NCBI GenBank assembly: GCA_024362935.1
Contig: JANCRA010000009.1
Span: 11,984,001-12,048,000 of the forward strand
Source: Setophaga petechia
Taxonomy: Eukaryota > Chordata > Aves > Passeriformes > Parulidae
DNA length: 64,000 bases
Reading direction: 5' to 3'
Below the pieces are notes generated by a model that worked only from the letters and a program-made list of their open reading frames with translations, did no database searches and was not told where the DNA came from. This document shows positions 49,589 to 61,474 of this stretch, piece by piece. A program made the translations under genes and the position numbers. Position 1 is the first letter of the stretch; each line of letters begins with the position of its first letter.

Positions 49589-52329
49589 TGTTATACTCTC
49601 TTTCAGATATGTTACTGCCTGTGGAAAAACTACTATGAAAAAAAGGAAAGGACTTCTTGTTTTAAGATATTCAAATTAATCTGTTTGCACTGAGCTCAAT
49701 AGAGTCTCCAGAGCTGATGACTGAGGCACTATTTCTGGAATTATCTTCTATGATCAGAAAAAGGGAGACTAATCCTAAATGAATAATGGGGGATTTGATA
49801 GTGGCAGAATGTCCCTTCCACACTCCACCTTTCTCCAGACTTCTCAGTTTTTCTGCTGGCGCAGGTTTTCCTTAGTGGATGCATAATGATTTATGCCTCA
49901 TTTTCTCTTTCAGATCTTGACTATTTCCAGAAATTTAAATCAGAACATTTTAAGCATAATATTAGCCAAGCAAGAAATGCCAGACCTCTGGAACCCCCTC
50001 CCAGGGAGCAGTCAAAATGAGGAAGACTGGCTATAGCTACTGCCTGAACAATTTGGCACTTATCACCATTGCACATTATCTTAGCTGACATGAACTTAAA
50101 ACCTGGTCAGTGCTTTTACAGCAAAGACATAAACCCCAGCAATGACTGATGTATCCACTTTCTGAAATCAATTATATAAAAAATCCTACTCAGGCTATGA
50201 AAATAATTCTGTAATCATGGTAAGGATTGCAAAAGTCTGCTTAGGAAACAGGTAAGATTGAATGTTTAGGGGTTTTTTTTCTCTCTCTGCCTGTGATTTT
50301 GAACATATGAGATCAGAAAGATGTAGCTGGAAGTAGGAGACAGAAAATTTATTTTGAAAAATCACTTTATACACTCTGTTCTCAACTGAAGCTAAGCACA
50401 CTCCAGAAGTATTCTGTTTCTTGTAGAAGTAAATGTATTGGACAAAGCCCATAAAATTTTTCCCAAATACATTTGTATTTGCATTGTATGGGCTTAAAGG
50501 TACTAATAAATAGGATAGATGGTCGTAATGAATTGTGGATGTATTTCAAGTCCATGTGTTCTCCTGCCTGGCCCTAGTGTCATTCCCAGATCTGTCCCTA
50601 TGTAAGTCTTCCATTTGTTTAAAGTCATCTATTATATCAGCTTTCTTATTATGTCTGAGTCTCATTGATTGCAGCTGATCCACGATAGCTCTACTCAGAA
50701 CCTGGGATTCCTCCTTGAGATCATCTCCTTGTCTGTGTTAAATTACACTTCTGAAAAGTGGAAGGGGAGGGAAAAAAGCCTATGTGCTGTGAGTGCTGAG
50801 TAGGGCATGTTGCAAAAACCCCAACTGTGAATACCATGCCCACACTAGAGCATTTGTATTCCACAGGCTTGAACTGCAGACAGTGCTCAACTGCAATTCG
50901 GGTGCACTTTCCTGGATAAATTCTTCACGTGCCAGTAAGTTATCTTTAAACTGTCATAGCAGGGGTAAGCTGTGTCTAGTTTGTGGTTCAAATGGTAAAT
51001 AGAGTTTTCTCTCTAAAACTCTCTGGAAATCAAAGATTTGGATTAGAACAAAAAGGAACAGAACAAAAAAGGAACAGAATGTAAATTCAGGAAGTCTCAA
51101 AAATAGCAGTGGTGACCTGTTTGCACCACGGCCAGGTACATGCTGGCCATGAAGAGTAAAAACTTGCTGATGATCTTTAGCAGTAAAACCTGAATAAAGT
51201 AGCTGATAGTGGATGCACCTAAGTGTAATCATGTGCAGAAAGAGGAGAGGAAGGGCATCTTTCTGAACCTGAACACAGAGATAGCCCATTTTGCTGTCAT
51301 CCAAGCCACTCATCCAGAGACAGCACTCGAGCACTGCTACCGATGGGGCCAGTCTTGTTCACAGAGATATCCTCACTAGCTCCAATTATCATCAAATCTG
51401 ACCTGCTGGATTATCAGCGAACCTTTTTATTTGTTGCATGAAACTGGTAATAGAAATTTTAATGATCGTCGAGATTATTTGCAATGCAAGAAAGATACAA
51501 AGATCATCAAGAATATGGAGTATAATTAGGATTATCAGAAAAACAGGATAAAATAGCAACTGATGTGGTTAAGCTCTTAAAAGTTCCTGATTTGCTTAAA
51601 TAATAAATTATTTGCAAAAAGAAAAATATTTAGCAAGAGAAGCTACATATAAAACCTGAAATTAAAAAGTTGAAAAATTAATAAAAGTGTGTTTCCAGTG
51701 TAAGAGATGGCCATAGTATCCAAGGAAAGTAGAATGTAGGGATGTAAGAAATGTCCACTGCACACGAAGAGATCACAGAAGACCATGTAAGAAAAGTTTC
51801 AGTGCAGGAAAGGGCAGTGAGGCCACAGCACAGGGAGGTCAGGCCTGCATACATGAAAGCTGATAAATGGTAATTCAGTTTAAGGGTTGTACACCACAGA
51901 TTTGATTAACTGGGACATGAAGAGAAGCAAGGAGAAAAGTAAGGTCAAAGGTGAATGAAATCTTGCGGCATGTCTGAGACTATCTTTTATTGTCTTTTGA
52001 TATGAGAGAGCAGTGGATTATGATTGCCTTTAGGAAGGAGGGAGGTTGAGAACTGAGAATGGAAAGCTTTACTGAACTAAGACTTCCATGAAGGAGGCAG
52101 AGGGAACAGACCAAGGAAAACACGCAATGTTTTAAATTCTTTACTAGCAACTCCAGAAGGAGGTGGTCATATGACACAAAGGGATTTTAGTTTGAAAATG
52201 TCACATTGCGAGGCTGTAGGAATAAAACTTAAATCTCTTAATGGTATGAGGATATCATAACCACAAAATCATTCATCTTCTGCTATATTCCACAGTTTCA
52301 TCACCACAAACTACCATGAATAATTCAGG
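49589..52329. other. Unassigned sequence
   Basis: AT-rich with no recognised gene or repeat. The longest frame (126 codons, minus strand, 50954-51334) has no recognisable domain and mixed composition. Confidence 0.4.
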
Positions 52330-52900
52330 AAGCACTTTGACACTGGTCTCATTAATAAGACATATAATCAAGGAGATGTTTAAATAATGCTGTAGAAAAG
52401 GCAGAAGAACTCAATAAATATCTAATTTCTTAAGAAGTCAAAGAAGCACTTCCCAGCCCATCCCTAGTAAAGAAGAATGTTTAACTGAGTGCCTCGGAAG
52501 TGGGGACATTACAGAACAAATGGGTTAGGTTCATTTTTAATAAATATCAAATTACTAAGGAAATTTGGGAAGACCAAACAGTGCAAATGTTAAGTCAATG
52601 TTCAAAGAAGGATAGTGCATTGGCTGATAAGGCTTTCAGCAGGGAGTCAGCCTGGACCCAATAACACAAAAACTAGTGAAAGATTGAATCTATAACAAGA
52701 GATAGGAAAATAATTTTAGGGTGTTAAAACAGCCTCGTCAAATTAGGTTTTTTGTACTACAAATTTGTTTGATAAAGGATGTGTGGCAGACGTTTGTAAG
52801 GTATTTGCCTTAGAATCACATGACAATCTGATTAAACAAGTAGTTCTGAGAGCTAACAGAACCTGGCTTTCTAGGGAATTGTGTCTCTCTTGGTTAATTG
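52330..52900 (+). mobile_element. Ancient CR1 LINE fragment, RT domain, degraded
   Basis: Read on the plus strand, this follows the N-terminal half of an old amniote CR1 reverse transcriptase. GGCAGAAGAACTCAATAAA (about 52400) matches the AEELNK region that opens the domain. Remnants of the block before the RT fingers occur near 52560-52670. A clear stretch at 52804-52839 reads Phe-Ala-Leu-Glu-Ser-His-Asp-Asn-Leu-Ile-Lys, against the family's AFDxVPHxxLIxKL. Many frameshifts and stops show it is dead. The 3' limit is vague; similarity fades before the catalytic ADD box. It is on the opposite strand from the CR1 copy at 3865-5060 and comes from a different part of the element. Confidence 0.75.
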
Positions 52901-55900
52901 ACTGTTCAACAATATTACACTTAGATTTTCTGTTTACTCTGCATATATCAACACAGGGCTATTATTTCTTGCTGCAGGGTATTTCAAAATGACAAACATT
53001 CTGTCATCTGTAACTACAGAACCTACCCAATGCATTCAGAAATTATTGAAAGTGATATTTGAACTGTAGTAATATTTTCCTACACATATCTATTTTTATG
53101 AAACATATTTATCTTTAAGATATTTATCTTTCAGCATACATGCTTGAAAATTGCAAACAACCTCAAAAAATATTGCAGGGGATGAGGTGAAAGCAAAAAT
53201 AGGCACCTTGCTTCCATGGAAGTAAGAGTACCATGAGCTCTGCAAAATCTTAATCAATAACAGTTGGAAACTGACAGATTTCAGAAAGCAGTGGTCAATA
53301 AAAAATCGCAAACTAATAACAGTATTTCAAAAGAAACTTCTCAGATGTGAGTATTAGAAAATAGCAAGTATTTTACATGTTGAAAGAACAGTAGCAAGCA
53401 TAGGGAAGTCATGGAAGACATTTATAAGGTAAACCATTAAAAATACATTTTAAGAAAACCAAGCTCAAGGTCCAAAAGCTTGGAACAAGAAATCAAACAG
53501 TAGCATGGAACTGACAGTTGTACCTTGGAAAGCAAATAACTTCAAAAAGGGTTTAGAAAAGACTATGAAGAAGGGTAGGGGGATCATTGTATTATGGGTA
53601 ATACCAGAAGAAAAGGGTTTTATATCTACACAAGGAAGGACCAACAAGCTTTTAAACCAGACGCAGTTAACAGCCTACAGCATATGTCTGTGTTTATACT
53701 GGGCTCCCTAAGTGCTTGTCTTAGGAAAGAAGAAGCTGCAGAAGTCACCAAAGGCTCCTGAAATCCAAAATTTTTAATTTTCTCCAAGCAACATTGTGCC
53801 AGGGTCTGTTCTTTGACATGAATTGCCAGGCTCTAGCCATGGCCATACTATTTGGCTGTTTTAACTGCAAGGAAGCATAGCCAAGGGCAAGGTCTCCAAC
53901 TCAGGAGTTACCTAAACCCTGGACACCCAAACTGCCTCGGGAATTGCTCCAGCCTTTTAACTGGGGACATATGGGGCCATGTCTTTGCATTTTGTTTTTT
54001 TCTCAGTGACTCAGAAGTCACTATGGTGAGTTCTGTGCACAACTCTGTGTAAGGAGATTCTGTGCAGTAATTTACCCTCCTAGAAGCACTGTACCCATAC
54101 TGCAAACAGCTGTCACAGCTTTTTCCTTGAAAAGCCAGTCAGACACCATGGAACAGGGTTCTCTTAAGCCTTTGATGATGTATCTTCTGACGTGCCCTGC
54201 ACAGCTCCCATGCTGACTGTATGGGTCCCTGAATCACCTGCAGCATCCCTACCACTCCCACTTTTCTCCACTCTAGTGCACAATGAAAGCCAGGGCGTAG
54301 TGAGACTCTTCACCCCAAACCCTTGTAGGATACAAAATGTGGAAGGTTTAGCCCAGAGAGGCAAAGTTTACCTCAAAGCATCCTAATTTCCAAGAGCTTT
54401 ATCAAGAAACATGGGATTTTTGCCATTTAAGTCCAACAAAATATGTCGCATGTTGCAATTGCCTAAATAATGAATTAATGTACAAAATTACATGCTACAT
54501 ATTCCTCATCATGGCAGAAATCTCTGTGTATTTCTGTATCATGCATCTTCTGGAACCTAGTGTTCATTCATATAATTTTTCACAGGTCTTATTTCCAATC
54601 CTCAAATAAGTACAAATTTCCATCCACCTTTTTGTGCTTGCATCTTTATAGCTAATGGAATCCTGAGACATCATCTAATCAATATTCACTTATTTAATAT
54701 ATTCAGAGGCGTAGAGTGCCATAAAAACAGAAGATTTTTTTTTCTTTTATCCATTTAATATAATTTACTATCTGTGTATAATGTATGTTTTAAAGCACCA
54801 TCATCTTAAATCTGATTATTCAGCAGACCAATGAAAGGCATTCCAGAACTGCATCTCTGACAATTTCAATTTTTCAGCAGTTTTCATTGCAATGTGAGTG
54901 TTGTTCAGATGAAGGTTGGATAAAAGGGCTTTTTCACCTTCTCATCTTCTTTCCATCTAGAAAATATGTTACAAGTTTTTCTTTAGAAATATTGTCTCAT
55001 ATTTGAGAATATCATACTTCAGCTGAAAAATAAAAAACTTTGAAAAACAACATCTGATAAACGGAATATCATCCTTTACATGACTAAATAAATAATTCTA
55101 GCACAGCATTTTAGCAAATGTTAGCATATCTGTCACCTTTTATCTATCCTATGATCATCAGTCACATTATCAGCAAAATTTATGGCCCACTAGTCCTTTA
55201 GCATAAAATGTAATTATAGTATCCATTATTAGGCATCTGATAATATGAATGGGTTTAGGGGGATAACTGTCAAAATATGTATCACAATTTATAGTTTTGG
55301 GTATAAAATTTCTGTCTTTTTGATGTTCCACAACTTCTTTGAAATCAGAGAAAATCCTCTGCGTATTTGAGAACCCAGAATTTGCTTGTATTCTGTTTAT
55401 GGAGGGTACTACTGGTGTGATTTTCCCAAATCTTAGGAATCACTAAAATCACCAGAACATTAAGTCACTAATGTATTCCAGATTAATGGGATTTACTGAA
55501 AAAAAAATTGCTATATAAAAAACATCAGATTTCCTCCTGCTATGGCAAATGTGACATGAGGAAATCTCATCATCCTATTTATTCTATATACAAGGTTTCA
55601 AATTCATCCCACCTGTTTAAATAACAGGAGTTGGAAAATTCACTAGTAACTTTAGCTTCTTAGCTCATTACAGAGGCTTTTGGATAAAACTTGACACAAG
55701 CAAAATTCACTGGAATACAATGGCATATCCATTGTTATTTGTTAAATATTGCCTTAAGTTACCTAAATGCATGCCAAAATAGAATGCTACATCTGTGCAT
55801 AACTCTAGTCTGTAGCACATGTCAAGATATGTTTTATAAGCCATTTGATTCCCAAGCTCAGCATCTCTATTCAATTCCTTTTAGCTCCTAGCATCAACAC

Positions 55901-57290
55901 TGCTAAGAAGCCTTATTGCTTATGCTTTGTAAGTGTACTACACATTCACAGTAATGTTTTATTTGACATTCTTAGCAATATATCTGAAGGTAATAGGAAT
56001 TTCCTGACTGACAGAAATGGTCTTTGAGTTCAGTTCTAAACCAATAAAAAAATTCTTGCAACCATCATTCTGAAATTTCTGATGTCTTACCCCACTTTTT
56101 TTTTCAGCAGAACCAAGTCCCAGATCAATAAAAAATGTCAAGGATGTTCAGTCAGTTCCTTATAATTTTTCAGTCACTCCTATAACATAAAAATACAGCA
56201 CTGAAAACAGTTTTACCAGCCAAGAAAGTTGTATACTTGAACTGCATTACAATTGTATTTTAGGTTACAAATATATTATAAATTTATTGAATTAATATCC
56301 AATTTAGGTAAATTGGGTGCCTCGTAGAATAAGGGCATAAGTGCACAGCCAGAAGAAACAAAGGGTCAGCATAATCACAGACCAGGCAGTGTTTATAATG
56401 AAAAATAAAAGGCTACATGTTGGAGAAATAACAGGATCCTTTACTTAATTTCATATTCTAATGTTGCTGGACTTTCCCTTCCTGACCCCTATGAATTCAA
56501 ATGTATATAAAAGTGTTATCAAGATGTGTGATGACACATCCTTAAAGACTTTTATTTTTCTACCAAGTAATATTCTTACCAGATCGGGTTTTTATTTGTA
56601 AATTCCTGTCTTTGACAGCTGTATACAACAGACTTCTGGGTGACTTGGAGCCATGGCTCCAGTGAATATAATGAGCTCTGCTCATGTACCCAGAGGGTTT
56701 GCCCTCATGCTTTCCGTGGGGTTGGCATAAAAATGAGCAGCCACTTCTTAAAGACCTTTGGAGGCTGAACAAAGAGTTCTGGTTTTTAAAATCTGTAAGC
56801 AGCTGTGGTACTGCAGAGAAGTTTATTTACTGGTGAAGAGGTGAATAAAGAGCAAAGAGGAGGACAACAGTGTAAGAGTAAAAAAAACCTTACAGGCCTT
56901 TAAAGGAAAGATGTAAAACTTTAAAAAGACCAGGACAGGTCCAGAAGGAGATAACTCCTGTTCTTGGCTAACTTAGCTGGACTGGGACAACTTTGGACGC
57001 TCCAGGGTTCAGTTGACTCAATATAGAAGTGGGATGCTTAGAGCTAAATTGCCTCTCTTAAATATTAGTCACCATAGTCTGGTGAGAAGCACTGGTTCCC
57101 ACTGACCAATAGCAAGGTCAGTATAATTTTTTTTTTTTGCTTACAAACATCATCAGATCAAGAACAGAGGTCCAGTTCTACTGAAATCTGGCATGAAAAG
57201 CCTGTTCCTTTCCAAACTACTGCCAAGAATACATGTTGGTGAAAACCTCAAAGGGCTGCAATCAGAAAAGTTCTGGCAAAAATAGCAAAC
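52901..57290. other. Unassigned AT-rich sequence
   Basis: No gene or known repeat recognised. The stretch 54420-56560 is particularly AT-rich with few frames above 60 codons. Short direct repeats such as ATATTTATCTTT occur at about 53105-53132. Confidence 0.4.
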
Positions 57291-57654
57291 GGAAGGAAGG
57301 AAGGAAGGAAGGAAGGAAGGAAGGAAGGAAGGAAGGAAGGAAGGAAGGAAGGAAGGAAGGAAGGAAGGAAGGAAGGAAGGAAGGAAGGAAGGAAGGAAGG
57401 AAGGAAGGAAGGAAGGAAGGAAGGAAGGAAGGAAGGAAGGAAGGAAGGAAGGAAGGAAGGAAGGAAGGAAGGAAGGAAGGAAGGAAGGAAGGAAGGAAGG
57501 AAGGAAGGAAGGAAGGAAGGAAGGAAGGAAGGAAGGAAGGAAGGAAGGAAGGAAGGAAGGAAGGAAGGAAGGAAGGAAGGAAGGAAGGAAGGAAGGAAGG
57601 AAGGAAGGAAGGAAGGAAGGAAGGAAGGAAGGAAGGAAGGAAGGAAGGAAGGAA
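57291..57654 (+). repeat. (GGAA)91 tetranucleotide microsatellite, uninterrupted
   Basis: Exactly 364 bp of GGAA with no interruption that I can see. It is a pure purine strand. Long frames on both strands (a repeated Arg-Lys-Glu-Gly on plus, Phe-Leu-Pro-Ser on minus, up to 168 codons) are translations of the repeat with chance ends and should not be called as genes. GGAA is the core ETS-factor recognition word. The true length may differ from the assembly, since arrays this pure are often mis-sized. Confidence 0.99.
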
Positions 57655-60600
57655 AACATGGACTAAACCCCCATTTTACATGACTGAGTAGTACACATCT
57701 AAGGAAGTATTTGCAGAATCAGCATGATCAGGAACTAAAGTTATATTTCTAACTTCCACAAGTACAAATAGATCACCTGAATTTACTAAATCAGAAAACC
57801 TACACATGCATATATTCATAGTATTGGGATCTTAATTGGATGTCTTTTAGGGGTTTGGGGTTTTTTTGCATGATATCAAATAATTAATTGAAAAATGGTG
57901 AAATAAAAATGTCTTATGTATGTTTGTTTAATTTTCAAAGGAATGCCAGGATTTTAAAATTTTATATAGACATTATATTTTCTAGGGCTAGGTTTTGGGT
58001 TTTATTTTTTTTATTCATGTACTGTGTTTCCTTTGCTTTTTCTTTCAGTTAGTTTTGAAGGGGTTTGATGCAAATAGGCTGCCTCAGGGGACAGCCTTCC
58101 AGAATTTTTTTATTTTTTTACTTTTATTTCTAAAAAAATATTTTTCTTTATGCATCCATGCAAGGGAATAATTAACTCTGTGTACTGTTGCTGACCTGCA
58201 AGTGCCTGCAAGCCTTAGTTAAAACAAAAAAAAGGATCCATATTGCATGAGGTGCTGTACAAATACAAAGTAAAAACATTAAATTTGCCTGGCAGATTTC
58301 ATGTATTATCTAAGAAGAAGATTCATATATATTCATTCATTCTGTTTTTCCTCCATGGAAGATGAAGCACCTCACAGGAAGGCCAAACACGTTATCTTCA
58401 TTTGTAGTAGAAAAAAATTTACATGGGTAGTCAATGAATCTGAGCAATTTTGTGCAGCAGGTCAGTGGTGAAACTATGACTAGAGCCAGAGCTGGACTGA
58501 GCTGTGTGTGATCCTCCATTTCTTTTAGCTCATGAAATGTATCAGGTCTAAGTGCTTTATCTTTTATGTTCCCCATGCCCCAAGATTTTCTTTTCCATAT
58601 CCACCTCAGTGACTGGAATCCTTTCTTGTACTGTGCTGAACATTCTACAGCTGGCAAGTGGCTCCTGTGCAGTAGGGAGGCTCAGACACCACTGGCATTT
58701 CCCCTGAAGCAGTGCTGTGACTCCCAAGGGCCCATGGCCACTCTTCTGGATCCCAGCATAGGCCAGGCCCACAGTAGGGAGTGCTGAGTGAGTTTCCTTG
58801 GTGTAGAACCAGCTGCAGGGGAAGGATGGGCATCAGGCACCCAGCCAGCACAAGGCAGAGGGGGCCATCAGCCAGGGAGGCTTTGCTCCCTCCTGAGCCC
58901 TTTGGGAGAGATTCCTCAGGCCAGCAGCCCCCACTGCCTTGCCCAGAGCTCCCCTTCCTCCGACTTCCCAAGGACACAGGCAACAATTGCGGATTTTTAT
59001 GCCATTCCAGCACCAAGCTGCCTTTGCTGTGTGGGATCTTAATTCCGCATGCCTGGCTGTGGCTGTCAGGGTGGCATGAAGGGCCTTTAGGCAACTGTGA
59101 GAGCGGTCCTCCCAGTATTTTGCCTGTTTAAATAAAATCTTCCTCTGACCCATTGTTTCCAGCTGGTGAAGCTGCTTACTGCACAACTTTGATGGACGCT
59201 TCACTGTGTGGAAGGAGGAACAAATCCCTGACCCCATGAAGTGTAAAGCCCTGACCTAACTCATGATAATGAGCAGTGGGTTGGAGAGGTGTGCCTGGGT
59301 TGGGTGTGTGCCCCTCAAGTACCTTCACAGCAGCTTCATCCTTCTTTCCAGAGGAGTCTGGCTGGGAAGCCTGCATGCTTGCAGATTCATTGACCTACCT
59401 CTGCTCCCAAGTTCACACTTCTCCTTTCCCAGAGTTTCCTTAACTTCTGCAGTGTGATTTGGGGACACAGACCTTCTGCCCCGTGTACTGCAATATGGTC
59501 AGGAGTTCCTGCAGCACAATCAACACTGGGCAGTTTTGTACTTGTCCTTGCATTATTTTCCTTTCCTTAAACGTGCTCATTTTACTTTCTTGCATCCCTC
59601 CATTTGTGTTCCCCACTAATTCTTCCAGAAGGAAATCTGTTTATAATATGAGCTGTCAGATGTCATTAGGTATTATCAGGAAACTATGTTGCTCTGTTTT
59701 AAGATCATGCCTATTTCAGGACACACAGATCCATAATGTTTGCATATTTGATACATATTTGCATTTATGAATCTCCATGCCTTTTGGAGCTTTGCCAGTT
59801 GAGGAGCTGCCTGACTGTGGAGAGAAAGTAGACAGACAAAAAGAAAATGGTTCAGTGCATCATTGGTATAATAAAACTCATTGTTAGCTGTTGTTTCTAA
59901 AACTATGACATTGATACAAGCACAGCTGGAACTCACCTGCCATTGTGTTTAAAATAGTTAATGTTCTCTGCATATCAAGTGGTATTTAGGTGAACTTAAC
60001 AATAAAAGTTAATAAGCACATTAGTTAATAAGAACCAAATTTAATAAGCACGTTAATAAGAACTATGACTTGTTGCAATAATATTGACACCTGTTGTTCC
60101 TTGGTAAAGCAAAATTACTTGAATTACATATTAAAAAAAATCTAATAACACATTTGGGAGTCAGCAGTGTAAATTATGGAATGGGTCTTTATTGCTTAAG
60201 CCACGGTGTATGAGCCAATTTACAATTTTGCTACTAAAATCAGTTGTTATTTTGGTTTTGACCACAGAAATCAATTTTTGACAGTGTTAGACCCATTTCT
60301 TTATGTAATATAAATCCCTGTGTACATACATATGCAGAGAAAAGGAGCCTTGTAGAAAGGCAGGAGATCTCTCATGCTTTCTGTATTTCCTCTTTCACTT
60401 TAGGGATAAAAGTTGATGCGGTTCATTTTCTTTTCTTATTGTAAAATAGTGATTTAAATATGTGCCTGTCTTATAGAAACAATGGTTTTGGTAAGTTGCT
60501 TCCTCTGGCAGTAAACTGACTGACACATACTGATGGATAGTTATTTTGTGTATCCCCCTTAGAGAGCACTATCCATATGAAACTCAGTTAAGAGCGTTCC

Positions 60601-61416
60601 TTCTCAGCAGGGTTTCACTGACCTCCATTTTGCTAGATGTGATGCCCTTGAAAGGGGTAATTTTACTCCTCCACTGGGGCTTACATGGCTGGTTCTATGA
60701 TCAGCTCTGGAAAGTGACCTTACTTTAACCTGGCCAAACTCAAAACCAGAAAAACACTTTTGTCTAGATCATTCTCCCAGTCTTGTGTTAATGCTGGCAG
60801 AAGGGAGCACACAGAAATTTGCAGACTGGGGTGAAAAGGAAGGCAAGAATGCTTAGGTTTTTGCACTAGTATGTGGATTTAGTCTGTCTTCAGCCAACCA
60901 TGAAACTTCACCTTGAGACAAATATGTTATGGCAGTTCATGTACTGCAAATATCTTGTCAGTTGAAGACTTCCTAATCACTTTTTTCACCCTTGCTATTA
61001 CATTGCTGTTTCCTGCTGTCTCCTTTCCCTCTCTGTGCCACTGTATAAAACACGCATGCAGGCACTACCAGTGCAGGTGACTGCACACAACAGCCATCCA
61101 CAGCAGACTCAGAGTTCAGATTCAGGAGAACAAAATGCATGTTTTGTTCTAGGTTGGTTGAGAGAGCATGGAAAAAAATAACATTTTGCTTTTTATGTCC
61201 AGTTTAAACAGATGGTGATAATTTAAATACAACAGTAAATCATGACTTACATCTGGATAAAGAAAGCACATGATAGATATTTTTAAGAAACAAGATATTG
61301 TGTTAGCATGTCTGGGCTGTAACAAGCATGTTTATTTAGTGTTTATGTTGTAATTTTACAGAAAAGCTTGCCAGGCTAGGGCCCTGCGTGATAGATCATA
61401 AAAAACCCCAAAGGGT
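57655..61416. other. Unassigned sequence with a GC-richer block
   Basis: The block 58630-59090 is GC-richer, and frames overlap on both strands (up to 149 codons); none has a recognisable domain. An AATAAA word lies at about 59131-59136, just after the block, but no transcript structure is evident. A loose AT repeat of TTAATAAGCAC / TTAATAAGAAC units spans about 60009-60063. The rest is AT-rich and unassigned. Confidence 0.4.
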
Positions 61417-61474
61417 TTACGAGCTCAAGAAAGTGCAGCAAAACATTACGAGCTCAAGAAAGTGCAGCAAGCAT
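61417..61474. repeat. 29-bp tandem duplication
   Basis: Units 61417-61445 and 61446-61474 begin with the same TTACGAGCTCAAGAAAGTGC and continue AGCAA, differing only near the unit ends. It is a small local duplication with no coding frame. Confidence 0.9.

Noticed and set aside
57153..57691. Long frames of 152-168 codons on both strands with Arg-Lys-Glu-Gly or Phe-Leu-Pro-Ser repeats
   Set aside because: They are translations of the (GGAA)91 array; a microsatellite whose unit carries no stop is open in every frame.
58645..59237. Overlapping frames of 84-149 codons on both strands
   Set aside because: Multiple frames open at once in a GC-rich block indicates low stop density, not a gene; no domain is recognised.
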